Part shown: piece by piece, positions 9,599-18,831 of the stretch
How the letters are laid out: every line of letters starts with the position of its first letter
How positions within the stretch are numbered: position 1 is the first letter of the stretch
NCBI GenBank assembly: GCA_900467685.1
Contig: UBQX01000023.1
Location: 1-51,564, forward strand
Direction: 5' to 3'
Source: Hyphomicrobiales bacterium
GTDB taxonomy: Bacteria; Pseudomonadota; Alphaproteobacteria; Rhizobiales; Rhizobiaceae
Length of the DNA: 51,564 nucleotides
The notes under the pieces: model-generated
The model's input: only the letters and a program-made list of their open reading frames with translations
What the model was told of the DNA's origin: nothing
The model's database searches: none
Made by a program: the position numbers and the translations under genes

Positions 9599-11691
9599 TG
9601 GGCAAGATTTCCACCCCGACCCGCGCCGAATGGATCTTCTCGCTTAAGACCTTCGCGGCCTCCATGGGCGCCCTCTATATCGGGCTTGCCGCCGGCCTTC
9701 CGCGTCCCTACTGGGCCATGGCGACAGTCTATATCGTGGCGAACCCGCTCTCCGGCCTGACGCGATCGAAGGCTGTCTTTCGATCTGTGGGGACTTTGGT
9801 TGGCGCAGCAGCCGCTGTGTTCATCACCCCGCCTCTCGCAAATTCTCCCATCCTCTTCGTGCTGGCGGTGAGCTTATGGACGGGCCTACTGACCTTCCTG
9901 GCCTTTTTTGACCGGACACCGCGCAGCTATGCCTTGATGCTCGCCGGCTATACGGTTCCTCTGATCGCGTTTCCTTCGATCTATGCGCCCACCAGTGTGT
10001 TCGACACGGCCGTTGCGCGGGCCGAGGAAATCCTCCTCGGCATCACCTGTGCGGCGGTGGTCAACAGCATTTTTCTGCCTGTCGAGACGGCACTGACGGT
10101 TAGCCAGACAACCGGTAAGCTGCTGGCGGATATCCGCCTCTGGATCGTTTCGGTCATCGAGGCAGAGAGTCCGGCGGAAACAGCAAAGCAAAGCCGGCGC
10201 CTGGCATCCGATGTTGTCGCACTCGACAACCTTGCCACGCATGTGCGTTTCGATGCGGCAGCAACCAACCTGAAACGGCATATGACGGATTTCCGGCAAC
10301 GCGCCGCCCGAATGCCGATCGTGCTCGACGGATTTGCCGGGACGCTGGCCGCGTTGCAGCGCGACAAGGCTCTTGATGCGGAATTCGCAAGTTTGCTGGC
10401 TGACCTCAAATCCTGGGTCGGGACGGACCAGTCCGGCCTGTCGGACGAACACGCCGTGAGGAGAGCCGCCAGAATGGCGCCCGCAATCCGTGAAAAGCAC
10501 AGCCAATTGGTGGCCGCCACCATAGATCGCCGCGACTGGGACGGTCTGCTGTTGAAGAACGCCCTTGCCGACGTCGGATCTCTCGTAGACATCTGGCAGG
10601 ATTGCAACCTGTTGCAGGCAGAGATCGAGGCCGGCAGTCTGGCGCGCCATCGGGTTGAGCTTGCGTCAACCGAAGGTGTGGAAAGCCAGTGGCACCACGA
10701 TGTCGGCGCGCTGGCGGTCACGGCCATATCGATCTCCCTGGCCGGTTTCGTCGCCGGCATGATTTGGCTCTATTCCGGCTGGCAGGCAGGCGTCGGTTTT
10801 GCAATGATGGCACTGATCGCCGGTCCTTTCTTTGGCGCGATGGACAATCCGATTCCGCCGTTGAAGGCCATGGCCGTCTTTATGGCCGCAAGCAACATTC
10901 TAGCCGGCATCTTTGTATTCGGCTTCCTGCCCGGGATCAGTTCCTTCATTGGGCTGGTGGCAGTCTTTGCGATCCCCTTCATCCTGTTCGGCACCATCAT
11001 GAGCCGTCCGCAGTTCGCTCTGCCCGGCATGTTGATGACCGTCGGAACCGCATCGACAGTGGCCATCTCATCCACCTACTCGGCCGATTTTGTCAGCTTT
11101 GCCGAGGGCGGCGTGGCGTCTGTCCTCGGCGTACTCTTCGCCGTCGTCTGGAACGGGCTCACCCATTCGCTGGGTGCGGCGCTGAAAGCCCGCCGGATCG
11201 CCCGGCTGGGATGGCGCGAAATTGCGGCCATCGCCCGCGGCCGGCTCTCGGCCTCTCCTGTCCAGTTTACGGGGCGCGGTCTTGACCGTCTGGCGCAGTT
11301 CGCGTCTCGCCAGTCTGCAACGGTCGGTACCGATCTCGAGAGCTTTGACATGCTCGCCGAGTTGCGCACGGGCGCGTCGCTCCTACAATTGCGCGGCCAG
11401 TTGCGCCATCTGGCGCCGGAACAGGCACGCCTGTTGGAGGGGATGCTGCAGGCGGTGGGCGCATGGTTTGAGTCAAAGATTGACGTGGGAACGGGCAATG
11501 CCCCCGACCCCGCGATACTCCGCGACATCGATACAGCTCTTCTCGCTTTAGCCGGGGCCCCGAACCGCCAAGCCCTGACGGCGGCGCTTGCGGAACTGCG
11601 CCAGTGCCTGTTTCCCCTCGCACCGGCCCCGCGTCTGCCTCCCGATCCGGACGTTCAGGGCGCGGGCCCGGCCGCCATAGCTGCTGAATAG
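9598..11691 (+). CDS. FUSC/AaeB-type aromatic acid exporter, inner membrane
   Basis: A 697-residue FUSC-family membrane protein. A hydrophobic block of about six segments at the N-terminus (TFAASMGALYIGLAAGLPRPYWAM onward) is followed by a soluble region of about 250 residues. A second membrane block (SISLAGFVAGMIWLYSGWQAG to SLGAALKARRIARL) and a cytoplasmic tail complete it. This duplicated arrangement is typical of AaeB and YccS. The ATG at 9598 overlaps the MarR stop; an upstream extension in this frame is not translated from a ribosome site. With the next two genes it forms a tripartite-type pump for aromatic carboxylic acids (substrate class inferred from the family). Confidence 0.88.
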   Translation: MGKISTPTRAEWIFSLKTFAASMGALYIGLAAGLPRPYWAMATVYIVANPLSGLTRSKAVFRSVGTLVGAAAAVFITPPLANSPILFVLAVSLWTGLLTFLAFFDRTPRSYALMLAGYTVPLIAFPSIYAPTSVFDTAVARAEEILLGITCAAVVNSIFLPVETALTVSQTTGKLLADIRLWIVSVIEAESPAETAKQSRRLASDVVALDNLATHVRFDAAATNLKRHMTDFRQRAARMPIVLDGFAGTLAALQRDKALDAEFASLLADLKSWVGTDQSGLSDEHAVRRAARMAPAIREKHSQLVAATIDRRDWDGLLLKNALADVGSLVDIWQDCNLLQAEIEAGSLARHRVELASTEGVESQWHHDVGALAVTAISISLAGFVAGMIWLYSGWQAGVGFAMMALIAGPFFGAMDNPIPPLKAMAVFMAASNILAGIFVFGFLPGISSFIGLVAVFAIPFILFGTIMSRPQFALPGMLMTVGTASTVAISSTYSADFVSFAEGGVASVLGVLFAVVWNGLTHSLGAALKARRIARLGWREIAAIARGRLSASPVQFTGRGLDRLAQFASRQSATVGTDLESFDMLAELRTGASLLQLRGQLRHLAPEQARLLEGMLQAVGAWFESKIDVGTGNAPDPAILRDIDTALLALAGAPNRQALTAALAELRQCLFPLAPAPRLPPDPDVQGAGPAAIAAE

Positions 11692-11699
11692 GAGATCGC

Positions 11700-11909
11700 A
11701 TGTTCGGCGAAATCGTCTTCTTTGGAGTATTTCTTCCGAAACTCCTCGTCCTCGGACTTTTGGCTCTTGTGCTTCACGCCGTGGGCAAGAAGCTCCTCAC
11801 CCGCGCGCATGTCTATCGGGTGGTCTGGCATCCGGCTCTCTTTAATCTCTCGCTCTTCGTGGTGATCTTTGCGGTCACCGCCGATCTCTTTCAAAGGTAT
11901 GCATCATGA
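11700..11909 (+). CDS. DUF1656/AaeX-like small membrane protein
   Basis: A 69-residue protein with two hydrophobic segments (VFLPKLLVLGLLALVLHAV and ALFNLSLFVVIFAVTADLF) and the DUF1656 pattern PKLL...YRVVWHPALFN. Such proteins sit between the AaeB-like and AaeA-like genes in many Proteobacteria; their exact role in the pump is not established. The stop overlaps the next gene's ATG (ATGA). Confidence 0.87.
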   Translation: MFGEIVFFGVFLPKLLVLGLLALVLHAVGKKLLTRAHVYRVVWHPALFNLSLFVVIFAVTADLFQRYAS

Positions 11910-12835
11910 AGTCATTCGCACTTCGCTTGATCCGGCTGTTCGTGACGCTGGGGGTTACTGCCGTCGCCATCTTTTTCGGTTGGCAGCTCTGGACGTCCTA
12001 CATGGAAACGCCCTGGACGCGGGACGGCCACGTCCGTGCCAATGTCGTGACGATCACCGCTGACGTGTCGGGTCCGGTCTCGGCAGTTTTAATCCATGAC
12101 AACCAGAAGGTCCGGAAAGGCCAGATCCTGTTGAAGGTCGATCCCGCCCGCTTTCAGCTCGCGCTCGACAGCGCGAATGCCGTTGTCGCGCAGGCCACGG
12201 CCGCCCTGGACAATGCCAAGGTCGAGGCTGAGCGTTACAAGAAGCTGCAGGAAAGCTCGACCGTTTCGCAACAGTCGGTCGACAAGTCGCAGCTTGCGCT
12301 CGAACAGGCGCAAGCCGGCTATCAGCAGGCGATGGCCAACTACAATCTGGCGCAACTCAATCTTCAGCGCACCGACATTCTCGCCCCATCCGATGGCACT
12401 ATTGCCAATCTCGCGCTCAACGCCGGCGATTACGTCGCGGCGGGCAAAGGCCTGATGGCGCTGATCGCAACCGAAACGGTGCGCGTTGAAGGCTATTTCG
12501 ACGAAAACCAGCTTTCCAACATCGCAGTCGGAGACGACGTAACCATCAAGCTGATGGCATCGGCAACTCCCTTGAAGGGACATGTCGAGAGCATCGCGGC
12601 GGGCGTGGAGGATCGCGAGCGGACAGCCGGTACGACGCTTCTCGCGAATGTCACGCCAAACTTCACTTGGGTGCGTCTGGCACAGCGCGTGCCGGTACGC
12701 GTCAAGCTTGATAGCGATGCAGATGCCAGCTCCCTGATCGTGGGGCTCAGCGCAACGGTCACGGTTCTGCCAGAGGGCAGAAAAGGAGGCAACTCGCTCC
12801 TGTCCATGCTGATGAGGGGACGAGCAACGGAGTGA
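11906..12835 (+). CDS. HlyD/AaeA-type membrane fusion protein
   Basis: A 309-residue periplasmic adaptor. One N-terminal membrane anchor (LFVTLGVTAVAIFFGWQLW), then barrel-sandwich halves (VTADVSGPVSAVLIHDNQKVRKGQILLKVDP and DILAPSDGTIANL) flanking a coiled-coil hairpin (about residues 85-150, rich in Ala, Gln and Lys), and a beta-barrel domain. This is the EmrA/AaeA layout. ATGA overlap with the DUF1656 gene. It ends the marR-exporter operon and would link the inner-membrane pump to an outer-membrane channel; no channel gene is in the window. Confidence 0.9.
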   Translation: MKSFALRLIRLFVTLGVTAVAIFFGWQLWTSYMETPWTRDGHVRANVVTITADVSGPVSAVLIHDNQKVRKGQILLKVDPARFQLALDSANAVVAQATAALDNAKVEAERYKKLQESSTVSQQSVDKSQLALEQAQAGYQQAMANYNLAQLNLQRTDILAPSDGTIANLALNAGDYVAAGKGLMALIATETVRVEGYFDENQLSNIAVGDDVTIKLMASATPLKGHVESIAAGVEDRERTAGTTLLANVTPNFTWVRLAQRVPVRVKLDSDADASSLIVGLSATVTVLPEGRKGGNSLLSMLMRGRATE

Positions 12836-12921
12836 TCAGCCACGGCCTGAAAGTGACTAATCTTGCAAGGCATTACGCGTCATGATGGACGCTGGTCTCG
12901 AGCCTGACCGCCTCGGCCTGA

Positions 12922-12968
12922 TCCATTGAGAATCCCGTGTCGAAACGCGGGTTCAAACTCTCAATGGA
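12922..12968. terminator. Large inverted repeat after the efflux operon
   Basis: TCCATTGAGA is repeated inverted as TCTCAATGGA. An inner imperfect stem (CCCG with CGGG) extends it to a 47-base hairpin. It lies between the convergent efflux operon and the ferredoxin gene, so a transcription-ending role is likely, although no strong T-run follows on either strand. Confidence 0.5.
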
Positions 12969-13053
12969 AAGCAGCGCGCCATAAATATATGCAGCACATT
13001 ATGGAGTTCGCGCCAAGAGTTCCGACTTCGTGCAGAAGCAAAGCTTCAACGCT

Positions 13054-13383
13054 TCACGCTGCTGTTTGAGACTGCGGCATCTTGACGATCAAGCCGTCCA
13101 TCGCTTCAGTGATCTTGATCTGGCAGGACAGGCGCGACAAGCGCGCGTCCGGCTCGTCAGCAAATTCGAGCATGTCCCTTTCCGTTTCGTCGACCGGCGG
13201 CAATTTCTCCACCCAGGATTCATCGATGTAGACATGGCAGGTTGAACAGGCGCATGCACCGCCGCAATCTGCGACGATACCGGCAACATTGTTATCCCTT
13301 GCACCCTCCATCAAGGTCTTTCCGGGCGCAAGGTTTATGACGTGCCTCCTGCCGTCGTGTTCAATATATGTGATGTTCGCCAA
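13054..13383 (-). CDS. Putidaredoxin-type [2Fe-2S] ferredoxin
   Basis: A 109-residue electron carrier of the adrenodoxin/putidaredoxin class. Cluster ligands are C40, C46, C49 (CGGACACSTC) and C87 (RLSCQI), the same spacing as putidaredoxin. The start is TTG at 13383, preceded by GGAGGAG six bases away; the reading MANITYIEHDG then begins as in relatives. It is a single-gene unit with an AATAA-N14-TTATT site about 100 bases upstream. It likely passes electrons from the reductase at 26989 to the Rieske oxygenase at 21363-23178 (inferred from the shared site and lack of any cytochrome P450 here). Confidence 0.9.
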   Translation of the reverse strand: MANITYIEHDGRRHVINLAPGKTLMEGARDNNVAGIVADCGGACACSTCHVYIDESWVEKLPPVDETERDMLEFADEPDARLSRLSCQIKITEAMDGLIVKMPQSQTAA

Positions 13384-13480
13384 GTATTACTCCTCCATCT
13401 CATGGTGCGCGTCCATGGCTCGGTTCCATCTGCTATTGCCTTGCCACAAACCGACCACCGCCAACTGTGCGTCTAGATAT

Positions 13481-13504
13481 AATAATCCTGCTGGACGGTT
13501 TATT
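13481..13504. promoter_or_regulatory. 24-bp cluster operator, site A (ferredoxin)
   Basis: Perfect arms AATAA and TTATT separated by 14 bases (TCCTGCTGGACGGT). It lies about 100 bp upstream of the ferredoxin start. One of five copies with both arms intact. Confidence 0.7.
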
Positions 13505-13577
13505 ATATGTGTACGGCCTTGTGAAGCGTTGTTTTTGTTTTCGCAAGGGTCGCGGCCCAAAACCGGGAAAGACCGCG

Positions 13578-14438
13578 TCAGAAACCCGCGACTGCCTTCA
13601 TCGCCTGACCACCTCCGGGTTGCCGCGCCCAGAGGTCCAGACTGCCACCATCGGCTTTTGCTTCGAGCGTGAAGGGGGCTCCTTCGATCAACGGGCTCAC
13701 CCCCTTGAAGGAAAACGTCTTGAGCGGCTTCTGCGCGATCCGGCGTGCAAACTGCGCCAGGAGCGACGCGGTCAGCGGTCCATGAACGACAAGCCCGCCA
13801 TATCCCTCAACCCGCGTCGCATAGTCCCGATCGTAGTGGATCCGGTGGGCGTTATAGGTCAAAGCCGAGTAGCGAAACAGCATGACCGGGTTCGGGGCGA
13901 TGCTTTCCCGATGCTCTACGCCTTCGGGACAGGCTGGTCCGGTGGCCTGCGACTGCGAACTGCTTGCGGCCTCGCGATAAACGATATCCTGCTCTTCGCT
14001 CAGGCAAAGCTGGCCATCCTGAATGAGGTCGTGCGCGACCCGCACGATGCCCAGCTGTCCTGTGCTGCCCTGCTTGATATCCACAGACACAACGCGGGAA
14101 GTCTTTTCCGCATCACGCCCCGCCACGAGCGGGCGATGAAACGTCAGGCGGCTGCCGCCCCACATCCGGCGCGGAAGGGCGATCGGCGGGAGAAAGTCGC
14201 CGAGTTCGGGGTGTCCGTCGGTTCCGATCCGTTCCGGCGGGACGGACGGGTTGAAGAAGAACCAATGCCAAAGCTCCATCAGCGTGTCACCCTCTGCGAC
14301 ATCCGGGTCCAGGCTGTAGAAGTCGCGGATACGTCTGACCTGAGGAAGGGAGATCGTGTCGCTGACACGCTGGGTGTTGCCGACCCAAGTCTTGAGCTTG
14401 TCGATATCGAGCGTTCTTGCCGTCAATTCGTCCTCCAT
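13578..14438 (-). CDS. Double hot-dog acyl-CoA hydratase (itaconyl/mesaconyl-CoA hydratase-like)
   Basis: A 286-residue protein with an N-terminal FAS1/HTD2-like hot-dog domain (LWHWFFFNPSVP...ALPRRMWGGSRLTFHRPL) and a C-terminal catalytic MaoC domain (LFRYSALTYNAHRIHYDRDYA...GYGGLVVHGPL, with the His/Asp pair). The layout matches itaconyl-CoA hydratase and mesaconyl-C4-CoA hydratase, which act on branched unsaturated dicarboxylic acyl-CoAs. The ATG at 14438 follows a GGAAG and gives the family length; upstream in-frame codons lie in the divergent promoter. The true substrate here is unknown. Divergent from the flavoprotein at 14579, with a CCGGATGTCCGG dyad between them. Confidence 0.8.
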   Translation of the reverse strand: MEDELTARTLDIDKLKTWVGNTQRVSDTISLPQVRRIRDFYSLDPDVAEGDTLMELWHWFFFNPSVPPERIGTDGHPELGDFLPPIALPRRMWGGSRLTFHRPLVAGRDAEKTSRVVSVDIKQGSTGQLGIVRVAHDLIQDGQLCLSEEQDIVYREAASSSQSQATGPACPEGVEHRESIAPNPVMLFRYSALTYNAHRIHYDRDYATRVEGYGGLVVHGPLTASLLAQFARRIAQKPLKTFSFKGVSPLIEGAPFTLEAKADGGSLDLWARQPGGGQAMKAVAGF

Positions 14439-14518
14439 TGCTTCCGTCTTTTGGAGCCGTCGCGAGACGCGATCCATCGTGGAGATGCGTCGCAGTCTCG
14501 GGCTTTCTTGCCGATATA

Positions 14519-14546
14519 TTGACCGGATGTCCGGATTATGCAAGAT
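14519..14546. promoter_or_regulatory. Second-class dyad, site L
   Basis: Core CCGGATGTCCGG at 14523-14534, followed by ATTATGCAAGAT. It lies between the divergent hydratase (start 14438) and flavoprotein (start 14579). It matches 22 of 24 positions with the element at 32.9 kb. Confidence 0.6.
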
Positions 14547-14563
14547 CGACCGAGATCTTTTGA

Positions 14564-15559
<996 letters not shown>

Positions 15560-15576
15560 TGCCCTTTCGATCTTAA

Positions 15577-15608
15577 GCCGATCCGCAGGCAGTGACCTGC
15601 GGATCGGC
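15577..15608. terminator. Hairpin between convergent genes
   Basis: A perfect 13-bp stem (GCCGATCCGCAGG and its complement) with a 6-base loop, located between the stops at 15559 and 15615. Likely shared terminator; T-runs are weak. Confidence 0.7.
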
Positions 15609-15614
15609 GAGAAA

Positions 15615-16931
15615 TCAGGCGCGCGCCGCCATGCGGGGGCTGCCGAGCACTTTCTCCACCACGAGTTTCGCGGTCTCGGCGCAAGCCTGCGTGCCACCAT
15701 TGCCGTAAACCTTCACGGCATCGCCGACACACCAGAGCCCCTCGATCCCGGTCGCCTGATCCATGTCGTAGCCGGCCCCGGTCCGCTGGGCGGGCCAGTC
15801 ATCCCGCATGACGCGGATCGACAGCATCTTCACCTTCTCATCGAAGCCGGGGAACTGTTCGCGAAGATCGGCCAGGCCCTCGTTGATCTCCGCCTCGCTG
15901 TCGAAATTGCCCATTGCCGGAATCGGAACGGCGTAGGCGACATACTGGTTCCAGCCCGCCGGTGCGAGTTCAGGGCAGGTCGCGGTCAGATTGGCCATGT
16001 TGCACAGACGGCGCGTCTTGCCGAAGGTCATGATGCCGGGTGCCTTCGGCATCAGATCCTCACGCGAGGCAAAGTTGTAAACGATATTGGCGGCCGGCTT
16101 CAGAAGTTCGACGGTCTGGCGCACATAATCGGGCGAAAAATGCTCTGCCCCTGCCAGTGCAACAGTTGCTTTCGGTCCGCAATTCGTGACGATCGTCTCC
16201 GCCTCGACCCGGACGGTTCGATCACCACGACGGACGATCACCGCCTTGGCCACGTTGTCTTCGATAACGATACGTTCTGCCGGCGAGCTCAGCCACACCT
16301 CACCTCCCAGCCGAACGACTGCATCTGCCAGCGCCTGCCAGGCCCCCATGGTCCCTTGCGGATGAAAGCCGAACCGCTTGAAAGCGCCCTTGGAGGTGAA
16401 ATAGGTGAGAAAGGCACGCGCGGGAATTTCGGACGCGTTCATCGCAAAGATGGCCGCACAGAGATTGCGGAAGATCGCGTGTACCGTCTCGTTCTTGGTA
16501 TAGCTTTTCAGCCAATCCTCGGTCGACTGGCGCCCATCGGGCAGGCTCCCCGTTCGCGCCTTGGCAAACTCGCCGAGAACCTTCGACGCCTGTTTTGTCA
16601 GGCCGCCGAGCAGAAGCGCAAGCCCGCCCTTGGAAACATCCACGACCTTGCGGTCGAGGAAGAAGACGGCCGCCGGTTTCGGCTCGCGGATTTCAAGGCG
16701 CGCGCTCGCGAGCTCGAATGTCTCCTCGAAAATGCCGCCCGGCTCCAGAGCGATGGCCCCCATGTTGACCCGATGGCCGTCGATGATTTCCGTTCCGGCG
16801 CGCCCGCCGAGATAGTCGTGATCGTCGATCAGAAGCGTTTTCTTCCCCGCAGCGGCAAACCGGGCCGCTGCGCAACATCCACCCGCTCCTGCCCCCACGA
16901 CGACAACGTCAAACTTTACCTGAGTGTCCAA
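15615..16931 (-). CDS. Phytoene desaturase-like FAD oxidoreductase
   Basis: A 438-residue FAD protein. The dinucleotide motif (VVVVGAGAGGCCAAARFA, residues 9-26), the amine-oxidase/carotenoid-desaturase GG-doublet (DYLGGRAGTE), and a C-terminal FAD-contacting GLWCVGDAVKVYGNGGTQA place it in the phytoene desaturase/flavin amine oxidase superfamily. The start is TTG at 16931 with GGGAGG five bases upstream; the 50-codon extension to 17081 would cover the operator. In this setting it may desaturate a ring or oxidise an alicyclic intermediate (inference). The operator (site B) is 43 bp upstream, so it belongs to the regulon. Confidence 0.8.
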   Translation of the reverse strand: MDTQVKFDVVVVGAGAGGCCAAARFAAAGKKTLLIDDHDYLGGRAGTEIIDGHRVNMGAIALEPGGIFEETFELASARLEIREPKPAAVFFLDRKVVDVSKGGLALLLGGLTKQASKVLGEFAKARTGSLPDGRQSTEDWLKSYTKNETVHAIFRNLCAAIFAMNASEIPARAFLTYFTSKGAFKRFGFHPQGTMGAWQALADAVVRLGGEVWLSSPAERIVIEDNVAKAVIVRRGDRTVRVEAETIVTNCGPKATVALAGAEHFSPDYVRQTVELLKPAANIVYNFASREDLMPKAPGIMTFGKTRRLCNMANLTATCPELAPAGWNQYVAYAVPIPAMGNFDSEAEINEGLADLREQFPGFDEKVKMLSIRVMRDDWPAQRTGAGYDMDQATGIEGLWCVGDAVKVYGNGGTQACAETAKLVVEKVLGSPRMAARA

Positions 16932-17242
16932 ATCATCCTCCCGAAAATCGATGAAACCGCGGACGTCGCTTCTAATAAGCCGACTGTTCGTATTATTATT
17001 GCATCTCGTCAATTTTGGCGCAAGCCGCTTCCGTGTAGAGCCGCATAAACCATTCGCTTTATTGGGAACTAGTCGCCTCAACGCCTATCGCGGCGTGGGG
17101 AAACGGGCTGACAGGAGGGTACATCACAGGCTCCCCATAGCACGAAATCAGCAAGGCGGGCCGCTAACTGGCCGGCCGTCGCGCTTCGGGGCTGCGCGAT
17201 GGTAGCCGCTGGCAATTCCGTCCCGTTGCTGGCTTCAACAGG
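16932..17242. other. Intergenic stretch with operator B
   Basis: A 311-base gap between the flavoprotein start and the nitroreductase stop. The left part holds the promoter and site B. The right part (about 17040-17240) is GC-rich; a short TCGCGC/GCGCGA inverted repeat is the only structure seen there. No gene is supported. Confidence 0.6.
16974..16997. promoter_or_regulatory. 24-bp cluster operator, site B (flavoprotein)
   Basis: Perfect AATAA and TTATT arms with centre GCCGACTGTTCGTA. It ends about 43 bp before the TTG start of the FAD oxidoreductase. Confidence 0.75.
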
Positions 17243-17908
17243 TCAAAGGAATGTTGCGATCTCGGAAAGGTCGGCGCGTTCCGTGCGCAACGTGTTCACC
17301 GGCGCTTCGGGATCAGGATAGCCGAGCGCCATGCCTGCGAAGAGCATTTCGTTTTCGGGGATGCCGATGAACTCTCCGATCGTCTTGTGCCACGTTGCCC
17401 AGGCTTCCTGCGCGCAGGTTCCGAGGCCCCTTTCGACAGCCAGCAACATGATCGACTGCATGAACATTCCCAGATCGACCCACTGGCCGATGCCCATCTG
17501 CCGGTCGATGGAAAAGAACAGCGCGGCCGGCGCATCGAAAAACCGGAAGTTGCGGGCGAACTGTTCCCGGCGCAAAGACTTATCCTCGCGCGGGATCCCA
17601 AGCGTCTTGTAAAGCTGCTCTCCATTGCGAAAGCGCCGCGACAGATAAGGCTCACCCAGCGCGGGCGGATAGATGTCGTATTCGGTGCCTTCGCCCCGTG
17701 GAGCATCTTTTATCTTTGCTGCGATGATGTCCTTCAGTTGCGATAGGCGCGCGCCGTTGACCACATACACTTTCCACGGCTGCAGATTGCCGCCCGAGGG
17801 GCTCCGGCAGGCCAGCGAGAGGATGTCCCGGATCAAATCGGTTTCGACCGGATCATCGAGAAAGGCACGAACGGAAATTCGCGATCGAAGGGCATCCGTG
17901 ACGTTCAT
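17243..17908 (-). CDS. Nitroreductase-family FMN oxidoreductase
   Basis: A 221-residue nitroreductase-fold protein. The N-terminus RSRISVRAFLDDPVE and RSPSGGNLQPWKVYVV form the FMN phosphate and ring contacts; GLGTCAQEAWATWHK and FAGMALGYPDPEAPVN are typical C-terminal motifs. The ATG at 17908 follows GGGAG; an upstream 34-codon extension has no ribosome site. Such proteins reduce nitro groups, quinones or enoyl-type double bonds with NAD(P)H. The substrate is unknown. It is divergent from the TetR gene at 18206, with site C between them, so it is probably induced with the pathway. Confidence 0.85.
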   Translation of the reverse strand: MNVTDALRSRISVRAFLDDPVETDLIRDILSLACRSPSGGNLQPWKVYVVNGARLSQLKDIIAAKIKDAPRGEGTEYDIYPPALGEPYLSRRFRNGEQLYKTLGIPREDKSLRREQFARNFRFFDAPAALFFSIDRQMGIGQWVDLGMFMQSIMLLAVERGLGTCAQEAWATWHKTIGEFIGIPENEMLFAGMALGYPDPEAPVNTLRTERADLSEIATFL

Positions 17909-18053
17909 CGTAATTCTCCCTGGATAATTTGCTTTTCCGTCTGCAAAAACGCGTCGCTCATTGCCTGCACCTTCCGGCATCATAAACCCGACGTAGCGGT
18001 GGCTGTCCAAGCCCTCCTGCCAAACGCCCGCAGAAAACAGATACGGCCCTTGA

Positions 18054-18077
18054 AATAAACCGTCTAGTCGTATTATT
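18054..18077. promoter_or_regulatory. 24-bp cluster operator, site C (TetR/nitroreductase)
   Basis: Perfect AATAA and TTATT arms with centre ACCGTCTAGTCGTA. It is placed in the divergent promoter of the nitroreductase and the TetR gene, so this TetR probably binds it and regulates itself. Confidence 0.78.
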
Positions 18078-18205
18078 ATTTATTGAGCCAATCCGGACGC
18101 ACGCGGCTTGAGCCGCGAAGCCCATGTAGCTATTGAAGTTTTTTGGTGAAAATGTTCTTGTCGGCCAACTCAAATCATCAACAAGACAAAACGGTTGGAC
18201 GGAAA

Positions 18206-18811
18206 ATGGCCCGCACGCAATCCAAGGACTATCCCGAAATCAGAGAAAAAATCCTGCGGTCGTCAGCCAAGGTCTTTGCGACCAAGGGCTTCTCGACGTC
18301 CACGATCATCGACCTGGCTGCAGCCTGCGAAACATCGCGTGGCGCGCTGTATCACTATTTCGTCTCCAAGGAAGAAATCCTCAGCCACATCATCAGCGAA
18401 CATGTCTCCCAGATGCTGAACGAGCTGCAGGCGCTCGGTGAACAGAGACTGGAGCCGAAGGACTTTCTCTATGCGGTTGCCCGCAAGATCATGGAACTCA
18501 ACTCCGTCAACAATGCCGAGCAGATCGTTCTTCTGAACGACTGGAACCAGCTCGACGAAAAGCAGCAGGCCGAGACGGCCGCCGCCCAGCGCAAGATCAT
18601 CGCAATCGTCCGGGATGCCCTGATCCGCCTAGACAGCGCCCGCCGGATGACGCCGAAATACGCCACCACCTATGCAATGTCCCTGCTGGGTTCGCTGAAT
18701 TACACCTATGCCTGGTACGACCGCAACGGTCAGGTCAAGCCTGATGAATATGCCGACATGGTCGTCAATGTCTTCCTCGACGGATTTCTCTCGCCCGCTC
18801 GACCGGGCTGA
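18206..18811 (+). CDS. TetR-family regulator, probable repressor of the cluster
   Basis: A 201-residue TetR protein. The N-terminal helix-turn-helix (FSTSTIIDLAAACETSRGALYHYFVSKEEIL, about residues 28-58) is canonical; the C-terminal ligand domain is of the type found beside fatty-acid and CoA-thioester degradation genes. The ATG at 18206 is chosen because the protein then starts MARTQSKDYPEIREKIL, the usual distance from the helix-turn-helix; in-frame ATG and TTG codons further up (18152, 18143) are possible. Site C lies 129 bp upstream. It is the best candidate for the protein that reads the dispersed AATAA-N14-TTATT sites, perhaps with an acyl-CoA as inducer (inference). Confidence 0.85.
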   Translation: MARTQSKDYPEIREKILRSSAKVFATKGFSTSTIIDLAAACETSRGALYHYFVSKEEILSHIISEHVSQMLNELQALGEQRLEPKDFLYAVARKIMELNSVNNAEQIVLLNDWNQLDEKQQAETAAAQRKIIAIVRDALIRLDSARRMTPKYATTYAMSLLGSLNYTYAWYDRNGQVKPDEYADMVVNVFLDGFLSPARPG

Positions 18812-18831
18812 TTCACGCTGAAAGGTTTTGC

